Shown in pieces: positions 36,459-47,947 of a stretch of 64,000 nucleotides of DNA. The stretch's first letter is position 1. Each line of letters opens with the position of its first letter. The notes below the pieces were generated by a model. It made no database searches. It was given only the letters and a program-made list of their open reading frames with translations, and was not told the DNA's origin. The position numbers and the translations under genes are program-made. The DNA comes from Monosporascus cannonballus (lineage: Eukaryota; Ascomycota; Sordariomycetes; Xylariales). The stretch lies in the NCBI GenBank assembly GCA_004154925.1, contig QJNS01000082.1, positions 224,423 through 288,422 on the forward strand, in the 5' to 3' direction.

Positions 36459-38401
36459 ACTTCTCGATGCCGACCAAATAAAGTTCTCCGATGCAGCGAG
36501 ACTATCGCAAAGGAGAATGTAAATATTCTAGGCCCATTGCCAATACGCCGAAGATTCACATAATCACCATCATCACGTGACAAAAACAGTATCATGTATG
36601 TACATGATTCATGTCCCAAGTCAAGTCCAATTGCAGCCGTGGAAAGACGCAGCAAACATCAGTCGATGTGGAACGGTCTCTATCATAAGCTCCAGGGGAA
36701 ATGATGGCTACGATAGCAATGGTGGACTTCGCAGCTTCTCACTAACATTAGTATCTATGGAGACCCATATCAAGAGACTACTAAGTCTACCTATATTACA
36801 AGCAGAGATCGCTGTAAGGATACAAAGCATACTGAGTATTCAAGCACAGGAGACTCTTTGGCAACTTAGAGCCCATGTTTGGCGAACCATAGGAATATCG
36901 TACATTATGCTGCTCGCTGTATCTAATGGTATGTACGTGTCCGAGCTGTGAGGAGTTCCTACTGAGATGTAGCTATGATGGCTAGTCATCCAGTTTGTAA
37001 GACGGGTGCTGATCAAGGGGAATCTCTAGAGTTCATGGTTAGAATACTTCCAGGGGTAAACGTACAGAGCCTAGAATATATTCCCCGAAATCGATGGTCG
37101 GTGCCCACAAGTGGACTTTCCGCATTCCTTTATGGCGCCTGTACGTTGCAAGGGATCAGCTGTCTGTCAGTGGCTTTCCTGATACTAATGTCAACCGCTA
37201 CTTCAATGCCTTCTGTGTATGGTGTTCTCCTGTTGCTTATATCTTGTGGCTGATCCTCGTCCTACTAAATGAGATAGCTATTCAGCTATCCATGTATTCA
37301 TCTTCCCACTCCATTAAACACCACCGCTATACTCCCCCCTGTAATTTCGGAAGTTCTACCATCCATGTGTTCATTTTCCGATAACGGTTTGCATAGAGAA
37401 GCACATTTCACAGCAATCTGTGACACAGCTGGAGCACCACAAGAAGAGAAATTCCTAAATAGCGCTTGGCCAGTCCAGTCTTTAGCAGCCTGGTCTTTCA
37501 CCAAAGTCTTGGGATCGGGGAAACAGATATTTGGCCTCAAGGCAGTATTCAGGTCTTACGGTAACAGGGCGAATAAAGAGACCTGCCGCTATAGTCGTGT
37601 TTTGAGACGTGTATCTGACAGCCAAACGTTCCTCATATTGTTATTAGAGCTGCACCCATTGTTACATGATATATATATCCGGTCCCTTCCAGCCCCCTTA
37701 TAATCCTAGACGCCGACCCTGCAAGTTATACTGGTTCCATTTCATCCGGGTTCAACATAGCCCACAGGGGGCATGGGTTGTTACCACCCACTTACAATCG
37801 CCCACATGAGATAAGGCGGAATTTTGACCTGCTCCGAGGTATACCAGCCCGGCTCTGAAAAACTGCGGGCGAATAGCATCCCGCCGAAATGCGTCTAAGG
37901 TCAGGGGTATCTTCCTCTTGCCAGAACGATGTTTGGGAGTAACGGGAGTGAGCCCTTTATCCGCATACTGCCGTGGCTCGCTTCCATTGGCGACAGTGCC
38001 AACACGTACGTTTAGGGGTATAAATGGATCACCAGTTGCTCCCACCACCACATAAGGCATCCGTCCACCTTATTACACATGTTCCGCAGACAGCACACCT
38101 GTATGAATCAACCTTGAACAGCGCGTGAAGATTCAGAACAAGCCAAAGAGGCTGCTTTCATTATGACAGCAATTGGACTATCAAGATCGACTATCGACAG
38201 CAGATCAAACCATCAGATTTCAACGCCTGGTATGCCGCACACACATCCGGAACGCCGCCAACCAAGCCAGCCGTAGTTTTGTGCAAGGCAGTAACTGTCA
38301 GAAGATATACCCGCAAGAAGATGCCCCGTATGATACAGAGATGGAAGAACGACGAAGCCACACGCAAGAATCATGCCCGAAGCCCATGATATCCTCTTCT
38401 A
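36459..38401. other. 1.9-kb intergenic region without a supported gene
   Basis: Several open frames of 80-125 codons occur on both strands (for example 36577-36951 plus, 37094-37384 plus with a hydrophobic end, 37752-38060 minus), but none shows a family motif or consistent exon structure. Pieces of a decayed gene are possible. I see no repeats or RNA genes here. Confidence 0.5.
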
Positions 38402-40482
38402 TCATGACTTCTCCTTCTTAGACTTCTTCTTGCTCTTCTTCTCCGACGTGTCTTCGTCCGCGTGCTTCCGCTTCTTGCCCGAAGGCGCGTCTTCCGCCGC
38501 CTTCTTGGCCGCCTCCTTCTTCTGCTTCTTCAGTTCCTTCTTGCTGACGACCATCGGCGATCCGTCGGGGTTCAGCTTGACGTCTCCGCGCTCGTACTTG
38601 CGTTTGAACTTGGTCACAGAAATGCCGGCCTCCTCTGCTAACCGCATGTACTCGGCCTCGGAGAGCTTGGCAGGCGCATCGGGCTTGGGTGTCTCTTGCT
38701 CCTTCTTGGCGCTGCTCTTCTTTTTCGACTCCTTCTTCTTGCTGTTCTTACGTTTCGCTACATGTTGGTCAGCCAATGCTGGGTTCCTTAGATTGACGCT
38801 GCTGTTTTGGGGCGACTTTACCTTTTTCTGTGCCGTTCATATCGGCGTCCGACTCTTCGTCCGACTCTTCCTCACTCTGGGCATCTGCCATCGGCGTGTC
38901 TTCAACTTCTTGGATCAGAGGCTTCTTCGGCGTCTTCTTCGAGTCGGTAGCGGGAGCATCGGCATCGGCATTGTAGTTTCGGGATGGCCTGACCTCGAAC
39001 TTAGAAGGCGTGGCGCCGTTAGGAGCAATTTTGGCTCCCTTCGACAGCAGAGGTCTTCCCTCCAGCTTTCGCAGCCTGTCCTCGAGTCCGGCACGCAACC
39101 GGATACCCAGCTCAGCTCTCTCGTCGTCGTCCAGGTTGACGTCAACACCGTCTACACCCTCGGTGCTTAATTCGGAGAGAGCATCGACGCGCAGGCACAG
39201 AGCAGCCTTGGCAGAAAGCATACGAGCAATCTTTCCCTTGTTCTTGCCGGTAGCTTGTCCAACCAATGATGAGTGATAGATGAGACCGTACTTAGGTGTG
39301 TCGTGCTTGGTCTTCAGCGCCCGGAAAAGCGCCTTCTCGGCTCCCAAAATTTGTATCGTACTACCAGGGCTCTTGGCCAGTTTTAGGAGAGAACCGGTGT
39401 GCGCAATGAGGCGTGCTCCGACCAACTCGCCTAGGATCTCCGTAAGATTAGGTGCAATGGCCTTCATTCGTGACGATAGGTATTGGGAGAGCTGTTGACG
39501 GTACTCAGTGAAGCTGATGACCTGCTCAGCAAGCAGCTTGATGTTCTCCAGATCGACGTCCGAGATCTCAGTACCCATACTGACTTCAGCGCCGGCCTTG
39601 ACACGGGCCTCGATGTCATCTGGAAGGACCTCGGAAAGATCGGTGTTGGCGGCATTCTCCCTCGTGCCCATAGCCAGGATGATGCGAGCGTAGGCCAGAT
39701 TGTCATTAACAATCCGATCCAGCTCGGGGAAATGCCAGCCGTACCACTCCTTGACACGCATGGCATAGTTGTTCAATTCCTTGTCCAAGTCGTCAAGCAG
39801 TTTAATGGCCTGCACGATCATAACATCGACCTTATCGGGGGAGAACTTGAGCTTGTGGCGGGAGATGGAGTGAGAGAGGGCCAGAGCCATGTTGCCGAGA
39901 TACTTATTGTCCAACTCGGGGAACAGCTCGGGGAGGTAAGTCCTGATAGCTCGGAAGAGCTCATTGGTGGAAGAGTCGGATACAGGAGAGATGTTTAATT
40001 GGGGTAGGACGTTGATAGCTGCACCAAGCTTCGGGTCGGCAACGGCAAGCGAGGCTTTCCTCTCCTCCTTGATGTCATCTAGTAGCTGTTGAAGCATGGG
40101 AGTGACTTTACCCGCGGTCAGGGAGGTATATTCGGCAAGGGCTTGGGTAGAATCCTCAAACTTGACCATCTTTTTGAGGGAGAGCCTTTGCGACTGACCG
40201 TGATTAGAATTTTTTTTTTTTTTGACTTTCTTTCAGACGGGCTTTGGTTTCACCACATTCACTCACATGGAGTTGACAGCGTCGGCGCCATTGAGCTGTT
40301 TGGAGATGTCATCTCGTGATAGAAGCTTCTTGTCTTTCGCCTTGAATAGGCCGTAGCTATCATCTCATCATTAGCACCATGCGACCAGGTAACATGTCGA
40401 GCAGCAGACCGAAGTTTCGCTGTAGTGACTACTGGACTGGAACTCACCCCGCAGGCGTCTCGGCGAGAACGAAGAGAGGCAT
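38402..40482 (-). CDS. NOP58: Nucleolar protein NOP58, box C/D snoRNP core
   Basis: Core protein of box C/D small nucleolar ribonucleoprotein particles, which guide 2'-O-methylation of rRNA and early pre-rRNA processing in the nucleolus. Exons on the minus strand: 40448-40482, 40267-40356, 38822-40185, 38402-38757, giving 614 residues. The N-terminus reads [12 protein letters not shown] then [17 protein letters not shown] long helical region with [18 protein letters not shown] and [11 protein letters not shown] (about 155-200) is the NOSIC part. The Nop RNA-binding domain carries [24 protein letters not shown] and [22 protein letters not shown]. The tail is acidic, then Lys-rich with KKx repeats, typical of NOP58. 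The last intron (38758-38821) joins the Nop domain to that tail. Intron 2 contains a 14-base A run on the coding strand. Confidence 0.95.
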
Positions 40483-41105
40483 TGTCGCGGGTAATTACAA
40501 ATCAAATCGATTTCCCGTCAACCTGCGCAGCTTCCCAGCGAATATTAGATTGTGTTGCTGGGGAAAGAGGCTGGTGGACTAGAAACGCGGTGCCTTGGGG
40601 AGAACCTCTAAAATTTATTGAACCCAAACAACTGGCAGCGGATTGGAAGGTTCGAACAATTTTTTTTGCAGTAGCGGAGCATCAGAGCTTCTGGTTAAAA
40701 TTCGGCATTGATCTGGTTGGACCGTGATAAGCTGATAAGACATTGAGGCTGCTGGGCCGGTACGCTTATGTGTATTCCTGCACTAGTCTATTAAAAGCTT
40801 AGTCTACCATCAGCTCCCGGTGGTCTGGGCTTGGGTCCTGTTACGTGCTGCATACCTACCTACCTGCTCATAGAGTACAGTGTGTATACCGTCATATGTA
40901 CGGTATTCGAGACTGTGGGGCTACATGCGGGTAGAGCTGCCAATGCCATTGCTGCCGAACTCACTCAAGTACTACAACGACATCTATCGAAGATCAACCC
41001 GGCCGTGTATCCAACGTTGGCATTCATATTTCTTCGACCCGTATTAAAGCCTTCGTACGAAGAGGACAGGTGGTTCCTTATCTAATACGTAATCGTCTGC
41101 CCAGG
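40483..41105. promoter_or_regulatory. Shared NOP58/VMA6 promoter region with tandem GATA sites
   Basis: A 623-bp divergent intergenic region. Two GATAAG hexamers lie 8 bases apart in the same direction at 40727-40732 and 40735-40740, a spacing seen at fungal GATA-factor sites. That they are used is inference. Short open frames within (for example 40831-41085) look accidental. Confidence 0.4.
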
Positions 41106-42345
41106 ATGGAGGGCCTTTTCTTCAATGTGAACAACGGGTACGTAGGCAGCCAGCAAGCTAACTATATCGCAACCTACGCATGCACTCTCTGGTGCGAGAA
41201 GCTGACCGGGATGGGAATAGCTATATTGAGGGCATTGTCCGGGGTTATCGGAACGGCCTCCTTACCGGCGCCAACTACAGCAACTTAACACAATGCGAGA
41301 CCATCGATGACCTAAAACTCCAACTCGGTCCCGCGTACGGCGACTTCCTCGCCTCCCTGCCCCCGAACCCATCCACATCCAGCCTGGCGTCCAAGACCAC
41401 CGACAAGCTCGTCTCCGAGTTCCGGTACGTGCGGGCGAACGCCGTGGGTTCGCTCGCCCAGTTCCTCGATTACGTGACGTACGGGTACATGATCGACAAC
41501 GTGGCGCTGCTCATCACGGGGACGCTGCACGAGCGGGACACGCGGGAGCTGCTAGAGCGGTGCCATCCGCTGGGCTGGTTCGAGACGATGCCGGTGCTCT
41601 GCGTGGCCACCAACATCGAGGAGCTGTACAACAGCGTGCTGATCGAGACGCCGCTGGCCCCCTACTTCAAGGGCAGCCTGAGCCACCAGGACCTCGACGA
41701 ACTCAACATCGAGATCGTCCGCAACACCCTCTACAAGAACTATCTCGAGGACTTCTACAACTTCGTCAACTCCCACCCGGACATGGCCGGCACCCCGACT
41801 GCCGAGGTCATGAGCGAGATTCTCGAGTTCGAGGCCGACCGCCGCGCCATCAACATCACGCTCAATTCCTTCGGCACCGAGCTCACCAAGGCCGATCGCA
41901 AGAAGTTGTACCCCGCTTTCGGGAAGCTGTACCCGGAAGGCACCCTGATGCTCTCGAGGGCGGATGATTTCGAAGGTGTAAGGCTGGCCGTCGATGGCGT
42001 GTCCGACTACAAGAGCTTCTTCGATGCCGCGGGACTGGGCGGTGGGCCCTCCGGACCTGGCAACATGGCGGGGGGGTCCGGCGGCAACGAGAGGAGTCTG
42101 GAAGACATGTTCTACCAGAAGGAGATGGAGATTTCGAAGACAGCCTTTACGAGACAGTTCAGCTTTGCCATCGTGTATGCGTGGGTTAAGCTGAGGGAAC
42201 AAGTGAGTCGAGAGGTTTCCCCTGTTCTCCCCCAGCGGCATGGTACTAAATATCCAATCAGGAAATCCGTAACATCACATGGATCGCCGAGTGCATAGCA
42301 CAGAGCCAAAAGGAACGGGTCAACAACTACATCAGTGTTTTCTAG
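41106..42345 (+). CDS. VMA6: V-type proton ATPase V0 subunit d
   Basis: Subunit d of the membrane V0 sector of the vacuolar proton pump. It sits on the c-ring and couples it to the central stalk. Exons: 41106-41137, 41221-42202, 42262-42345, giving 365 residues (yeast Vma6 has 345). The start MEGLFFNVNNG joined to YIEGIVRGYRNGLLTGANY is the family's signature N-terminus. ANYSNLTQCETIDDLK and LITGTLHERD follow, then CHPLGWFETMPVL in the middle. The end, NITWIAECIAQSQKERVNNY followed by ISVF, is the family's typical C-terminus. A Gly-rich insertion at about residues 285-305 accounts for part of the extra length. The first exon is only 32 nt. Confidence 0.96.
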
Positions 42346-42624
42346 GTTTACTTGCTTTCTGGAGTTCGCGCTGGTTTCTCTCCGAGCCCTCGTAGAATTA
42401 ATGGATGGGGAATACCAATGACCGCTTTCAAGTCTTAGCACGAGTCGAGGGGGATAGAACATTCCGGTAACGAGATATTTGCCTGGTTGTCTTGATGCAG
42501 GCAAGCCTGGTGTTGTATTGTACATAGTATATTGTATTACACACAGTATCGCTTCGTCACCAGCCTCCTCCTTATGGTACGCCGTTCGATACGACGGACC
42601 TGCGCATACGGATCTGAATAGCAC

Positions 42625-43672
42625 CTACAAGGTGATCTGGCCCTTATACGTGGCTTCCGTCAACCCCAACGTCTCGATGAGGTGCTTCCATCGATCGCTG
42701 CCCCGCTCCTTGCGCTCCATGTACTGCAACAGCCTCTGGCGCCTGTGGACGAGCAGCCTCAGGTTCCGCTTTCCGACCTTGTCCTTGTAACCACGACCCT
42801 TCTCGAGCTCGTTGGCCAGGGCCCGGATCTTGGCGGTCAGGATGGCGATCTGCACCTCGCTGGAGCCGGTGTCCGGGCCGGCGCGCACGGGGGTCTCCTC
42901 CTTGTTCTCGTGGCCGCGCGCGGGCGCCCGCGGCTGCAGGGTACTGTCGGTGTTGTGGCGGCCGAAGGTCTCGACGCAGCGGCGGATGTTGGCGTGGCGG
43001 CGGTCCTTGGCGCTGCCGGCGTCGAGGTGGGTGATGCGGCGCAGGGCCTCGACGGCGCGCGCGTGGACGGCGTCGTGCTCGGCGAGCCGCGCCTCCTCCT
43101 GCGACGGGTCCGGGTCCGACCCCTCCATGATGGTCGAGGGCTCCGGCCGCGTCAGCACGTAGGCGTTGGCGACGGCCTGCTCGAGCTCGTCGGCGCTGAC
43201 CAGGTTGTTGAGCACGTGCGGCGACGTCGGCAGCGGGTGCGGCTCCGCCAGCGGGTTGCCGTGCTCGTCCGTCGGCGGCGTCGACTGCTCCGCCTGCCCC
43301 GCCGAGTCGAACGACTCCACGAACGGCGTCGTCACGCCCCGGACCGGGTCACCGCGCTGGGCCGCCCGCTCGGCCTCGATCACCGAACGCCGCTCCAGGT
43401 GGGCGTTCTTCCGCTGCTGCATCTGCGCCCATCGGTAGGGGTCTTGTTTGGCGAGTCGCCTCTTCTCCTTTTGCGACAGGGGGGCCGTTTGTGTGATGGG
43501 GAGGAGGGGGGGTGTTGCTGTGGAGGGCCTCAGGGCGGGCCGGAGACATACTGCAGGCCCGGTTAGTAAAAGATCTGGTGTAGGTATGTATAGATATGGA
43601 TATGTGGTCGACCAGCTACTGACATGAAAAAGATGTACCGAGGCGTTGTACGCCCGGTATCCGAGGTGGCAT
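42625..43672 (-). CDS. MRPS28: Mitochondrial small-subunit ribosomal protein uS15m
   Basis: Mitochondrial homologue of bacterial S15, which binds the small-subunit rRNA. Two exons, 43624-43672 and 42625-43550, give 324 residues. The short first exon encodes MPPRIPGVQRLGTS, basic and Ser-rich, consistent with a mitochondrial presequence. The S15 domain is near the C-terminus: DTGSSEVQIAILTAKIRALANEL, then a basic stretch and NLRLLVHRRQRLLQYMERK. It ends with WKHLIETLGL. The long N-terminal extension (LSQKEKRRLAKQDPYRWAQM and an acidic Pro-rich part) is usual in fungal uS15m. The coding region is notably GC-rich. It is divergent from RPS0. Confidence 0.92.
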
Positions 43673-44211
43673 GGTGAATTGGATATCACGAAGCCAACAC
43701 GAGGCCGAGCTTCGCTTCAAACCGGTCGACCTACGAGAGTATCTTGGACTTTTTGCTACAGGTTCCGTCGAAGCGCCTCATATTGGCCCACGAACATTAG
43801 GTGCCAAGACTTGCCGACGGGGCCCTCACGACTTCCAGTGGGCAATGAAAGAGCTTCTACCGGGCCAGAGAAAATCCGGGACCGACGAAACCTGAAACCC
43901 ACTTTAAACGTTATCTTATCGTTATCAGCAACAAAGCCTAATCGGACTAGCTGACTAGCTTTCATGTGCTTTTTAGCGAGCTTGTGGTTAAACTTGTTCC
44001 CACAAAAGTGATTTTTTTTTTACCAGGTGGGATGCAGAGCTGGTGAACTTTTCGCTTTCATCATATCGCGAAAACGAGGGGAGACCAATTCAGCGCCGTA
44101 AAGCCTCACACCACTTCTTCTCTCCTTTTTCTTCCCCTTCGAACTCTCCTTCCCTCCCGATACTCAGTCCAACAATTCTTTGTGTAGACAAGAAGAGGAA
44201 GAAATATCAAA
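43673..44211. promoter_or_regulatory. Shared uS15m/RPS0 promoter region
   Basis: 539 bp between the start codons of a mitochondrial and a cytosolic ribosomal protein gene. A long C/T-rich tract at 44105-44165, just before RPS0, is typical of leaders and start sites of fungal ribosomal protein genes. A run of ten T lies at about 44010-44020. Short open frames here look accidental. Confidence 0.45.
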
Positions 44212-44628
44212 ATGGCGCCCGCAAGTCTTCCCGCCTGCCTCAACGCGACGTCCCAGGACATCGAGATGCTCCTGGCCTCGCAAGCCCACCTCGGTTCCAA
44301 GAACCTGCAGGTTCACATGGAGCCCTATCTCTGGAAGACCAGAGCCGACGGCGTCAATGTCATCAACATTGGCAAGACCTGGTGTGTTCTGTCCTCTCCG
44401 CGATTCTGCCGCATTTCCGCGATTACCAATGCGACCGGATGCGTTTACTAATTCTAAACCTGTAGGGAGAAGATCGTTCTCGCTGCCCGTGTCATCGCCG
44501 CCGTTGACAACCCCGCCGATATCTGTGTCATCTCCGCTCGTCCCTACGGCCAGCGTGCCGTCCTCAAGTTCGCCGCCCACACTGGTGCCGTTGCCATCGC
44601 CGGTCGATTCACGCCTGGTTCCTTCACC

Positions 44629-44660
<32 letters not shown>

Positions 44661-45222
44661 TCTGATCATCGTCACCGACCCCCGCACCGACGCCCAGGCT
44701 ATCAAGGAGGCTTCCTACGTCAACATTCCCGTCATTGCCCTCTGCGACACTGACTCCCCCACCGAGTTCGTCGATGTTGCCATCCCCGCCAACAACAAGG
44801 GTCGCCATGCCATTGGTACCATCTGGTGGCTGCTGGCCCGTGAGGTCCTCCGCATCCGTGGCACCATCGCCAGCCGTGACACACCCTGGGACGTCATGCC
44901 CGATCTGTACTTCTGTATGTGGATCCCGGATGCTGGCTAAGTTCATGAGTGATGAGGTGCTAACCTTATAACAGACCGTGATCCTGAGGCCGAGGCCGAG
45001 GAGAAGGTTGAGGAGGAGAAGCTCCCCGGTGTTGAGGAGGTTGGCCCCGCCGCTGTGGAGACCGGCTTCGTCACCTCGGGTGGTGGCGAGTGGGAGGCCG
45101 CCCCGGCCGCCTTTACTGGTACTCAGCCCGGCTGGGACGGTCAGGCCGATGAGTGGGGCAACGCCGCCGCCGCTCCGACGGGCGAGTGGGGTGCGACCGA
45201 CGCCAAGGACAGCCAGTGGTAG
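44212..45222 (+). CDS. RPS0: 40S ribosomal protein S0 (uS2)
   Basis: Cytosolic small-subunit protein uS2, related to metazoan RPSA, needed for 40S maturation. Exons: 44212-44381, 44466-44914, 44975-45222, giving 288 residues, the normal length. Recognisable parts: [92 protein letters not shown], and [20 protein letters not shown]. The C-terminus is acidic with Trp-containing repeats (GEWEA, QPGWDG, DEWGN, GEWGA, SQW). The frame stays open after the TAG at 45220 for 37 more codons, rich in Gln and again containing GEWG and ending VEW before TAA at 45334. This may be an extension lost by mutation or reached by readthrough. Confidence 0.95.
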
Positions 45223-45336
45223 GCACAGCCGGCAGCCGGCGGTCAGGAGCAACCCTCTCAGGAGCCTCAGGGATCTCAGGGGGAATGGGGTACGTCAACG
45301 AACGACTTCGGACAGCGTGGTGATGTGGAGTGGTAA

Positions 45337-47133
45337 AAGCATTAACCACCAGGAAAAAAAAATACCCACCAATGCAAGACGTACGACGACATTCAATGGC
45401 AGCACTGTTCCTTCTGGGGGCTTAGGTCAACTTGACGGTACTAATGAGGGAAAGATACCAGAACTAGTTTTCTCACTGGCAAACTAGGGACGGGGAATGC
45501 CCTGTACGGTCAAAGGAGTGGACTTAATCGTTATTCCGCCTAGTCTTCCAGATGAGGCTGTCATAGGAACAAATACCACCACCGTGTTCTCTTACACATG
45601 TACCTGCTTGTCGGGTTATTTTCATACCCAATATAACCTCTACAGGAAGTCACCGAGTGACCTCCTGGCGTGGTTTACCGTAGGCATAAAATTTTAGGAC
45701 GACTGTAGATTCATGCAATAGGCGCATAACACCTAGCTATCATCACCCGAGTGCCACGGTATCTATCCATGTAACCGTCTGACGAAAGGAAACATCATTT
45801 TCCAGGGGTATCGCTCTCCTTCACCGCGGGCCGATCTTGAGACCCGAGTCGCCTCATATTGTTCCGGGGGAACCACCATGCCTCTCGTCGTTACATGGCA
45901 ACAAGTCCAGGTCTCCAGCCAGAACTATCGAGCCGTTCCCCATTCATACCCGGATATTTGAACTGGAACGGTCACTAAACATACCTTCGTGGCTCAGTTG
46001 GCTAGGGTGCCGGTCTCATATTCCTTCAAGAAATCCTAAATATGATCCAATCTCGAGATTAGGATATCCGGAGACCGTGAGCATCCCTATTGGCTTGAAT
46101 AGCCGTTATCCCTATGCGATAATAGCCATTTCGTTGTAATACTCAAATCAACTCCTCGATACAAATCGGTCGCTATTAGCTCGAAAGTCCCGTGCATACA
46201 TACAGCTACCCCTATCGCAACAACCAGGTGCCCGGAATCTCTGGACACTCCCCCTCTACCCACGATGTAAAGCTCTCCCTTTACGCGGGTTCTTTCAGGA
46301 GTCTGACCCGTTCGTCTGTCCACCAGCCGGCAACTCCCCAATTCTGTTGTCACAGTTAAGCTGATCGGAAGATAAGGTTGCATAAGGTGTGGTACGGGAC
46401 TGAGGTACAATCTACCCTAACCGTGAATATTACTGATCAGTCATCGTGTTCGAAGATACTGGGTATAGTATCTATCGCGCAAATTATATCGTGTAATGAT
46501 TTTCTGTGTATTTGGCTCAGCCTGGAAAATAATGCTTGAACCTACACCTATCTTGCATAAGGTGTGGAAAGTGATAATTGTCTGACTAGAATTGGGCTCT
46601 AAGGAGTCGTGGCTAGGAACCTCTCTATGTAGTAGGTAGTGTGCGCTCTCCGGAATAAGGTTGTTCCGGGTTCTGGGGAGCTCTTGATGACTAACAGAGA
46701 TACCCCTATTCTACAACATCTGTGTTGTTCAGGCCTGTTGCTCCGCGGTCCCCCAAACACCCTTTTCGCGGGTCCAAGACGGCTCTTCCCGTCGAGCTTG
46801 GAGACTCATTTAGTTAACCTACACCGTCTCCCGATGTACGACTCGACCCAGGATAAATAGCGCCTATGTGCAAACCTTCAACAGCGCCTCGAAAATACGG
46901 ACACCATCGCACCGTGCGTACCTACCACTTTTCACGGGCTAGAAGGCGCGCTAAGGGAATGGAGCGCCGACAGGCAGTAGCCTTAGAGTATCTTAGACAC
47001 CTGTCCTTGAACGAAGCGCCCGTGGCAAAACCGACCTTCAACTGGTCATCGTCATAGTCCACACGCGTAAGCAGAGGAGATTTTGGCCGTGTTGTCAACG
47101 CCCCCTTCTTGATGTCCGTGAAGATTTTTCGGT
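45337..47133. other. Intergenic region with a tRNA fragment and small repeats
   Basis: 1.8 kb without a supported protein gene. It contains the tRNA-Met-like fragment listed separately. A 15-bp direct repeat, TTGCATAAGGTGTGG, occurs at 46378-46392 and 46553-46567. Open frames here are short and lack motifs. Confidence 0.5.
45983..46081 (+). pseudogene. tRNA-Met (elongator, CAT) fragment with intron, T-arm lost
   Basis: The 5' three quarters of an elongator tRNA-Met can be read: acceptor 5' strand 45983-45989, then TGGCTCAGTTGGCTAGGG (A-box and D-arm). The anticodon stem-loop starts at 46010 with anticodon CAT at 46017-46019. A roughly 45-nt intron begins after base 37 (46021), the canonical tRNA intron position, and the TCCGG stem strand follows at 46067-46071. 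The variable loop and the first T-stem strand (GTGAG) are present. The T-loop with GTTCRA, the second T-stem strand and a matching 3' acceptor strand are missing, so it should not give a working tRNA. Confidence 0.6.
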
Positions 47134-47947
47134 ATGGAGGCTGGGAGTGGCTGCATGAAGGTGCATTTTCATGCAGCTCCCGTTGAGCTGGTTGGGGTAA
47201 CAGGCTTGTCGGGCGGCAGTGGTATAAATACATGTTGTAACGACGTGGATTATCGTATGTCGAACGGATTGCGCCTCAGCACGGGCCTCGCCACCAACGC
47301 CTTGATTGAAGACTGCACATCCTCAGACTGGTCTGGCCGCCCAACACGCTGTGATGGATCCAGCTGTAAGCCCGAGGCCTTCTCTAATTCCCGATCATCG
47401 TCTTCTGTCAGGGGTTTCTATCTCGATAGAGTCTACCGGCTATATCCCAGTCTGGAATTGCGCAGACGGGGCATTCTGATGTCGCAGGATGCCGACTTGC
47501 TGCTCAGGGAGCAACGGACGACAGCGACCAGGCGCAACTGAGCTGTGGCCCCCGGGCCAGGCAATATATGGTGGCGATGCTAAGAGCATTATGGCAAGGC
47601 AAGGACTGTGTTTTCGACTGGTGTTGATGGTGTTACAAGCATTGTAACAATGACCGTATTCTCAACCGCTGTAGGCGAGTTGCATCGGTCGCTACTGCAA
47701 CGGCCGCTGCACTAAGGCCGTGTCAGATGCAAACCATCGTGCCTTAACAGGTGGCACCACAATTACTATTCCCGTTGGCTTGGCACTTGCCGCTGCTGCT
47801 TCTAGTATAGGTTGGTGGTTGGGGTGCAAACGACAGGTGCCTGCGAAATCCAAACTTAGCATGGTCAACGCCGGTGAAGAGCCAGACAGAAGCGCTGGTG
47901 GTTGGGCTCCGAACCAACCCGTTAGAATCTACGAGGTCCCAACCTAG
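47134..47947 (+). pseudogene. Broken gene for a Cys-rich, single-pass cell-surface protein (putative)
   Basis: Pieces resemble fungal surface proteins with a Cys-containing ectodomain, a Ser/Thr-rich part and one membrane helix. A CCN...MSNGLRLS stretch and CTSSDWSGRPTRCDGSS lie at 47233-47366. A plausible intron follows at 47367-47412 (GTAAGC...GTCAG), then ESTGYIPVWNCADGAF before a TGA, and later PTCCSG. In another frame there is GVDGVTSIVTMTVFSTA (about 47626-47680). In a third frame lies a membrane segment, TTITIPVGLALAAAASSIGW, followed by a charged tail ending IYEVPT at 47947. I could not join these frames by introns with matching phases, so I call it broken. A multi-intron gene remains possible. 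No database family is named with confidence. Confidence 0.4.

Noticed and set aside
36577..37703. Series of plus frames of 90-124 codons
   Set aside because: No family motif and no consistent intron phases; hydrophobic ends alone are not enough to call a gene.
37752..38060. 102-codon minus frame
   Set aside because: Protein-like composition but no recognisable domain, and no support for a start or promoter.
42682..43566. 294-codon plus frame antisense to uS15m
   Set aside because: It is a GC-rich antisense shadow (Val/Leu/Arg repeats) of a well-supported gene.
44164..45252. 362-codon minus frame antisense to RPS0
   Set aside because: It mirrors the strongly biased codons of the ribosomal protein gene; Gly/Asp/Val-rich and without a domain.
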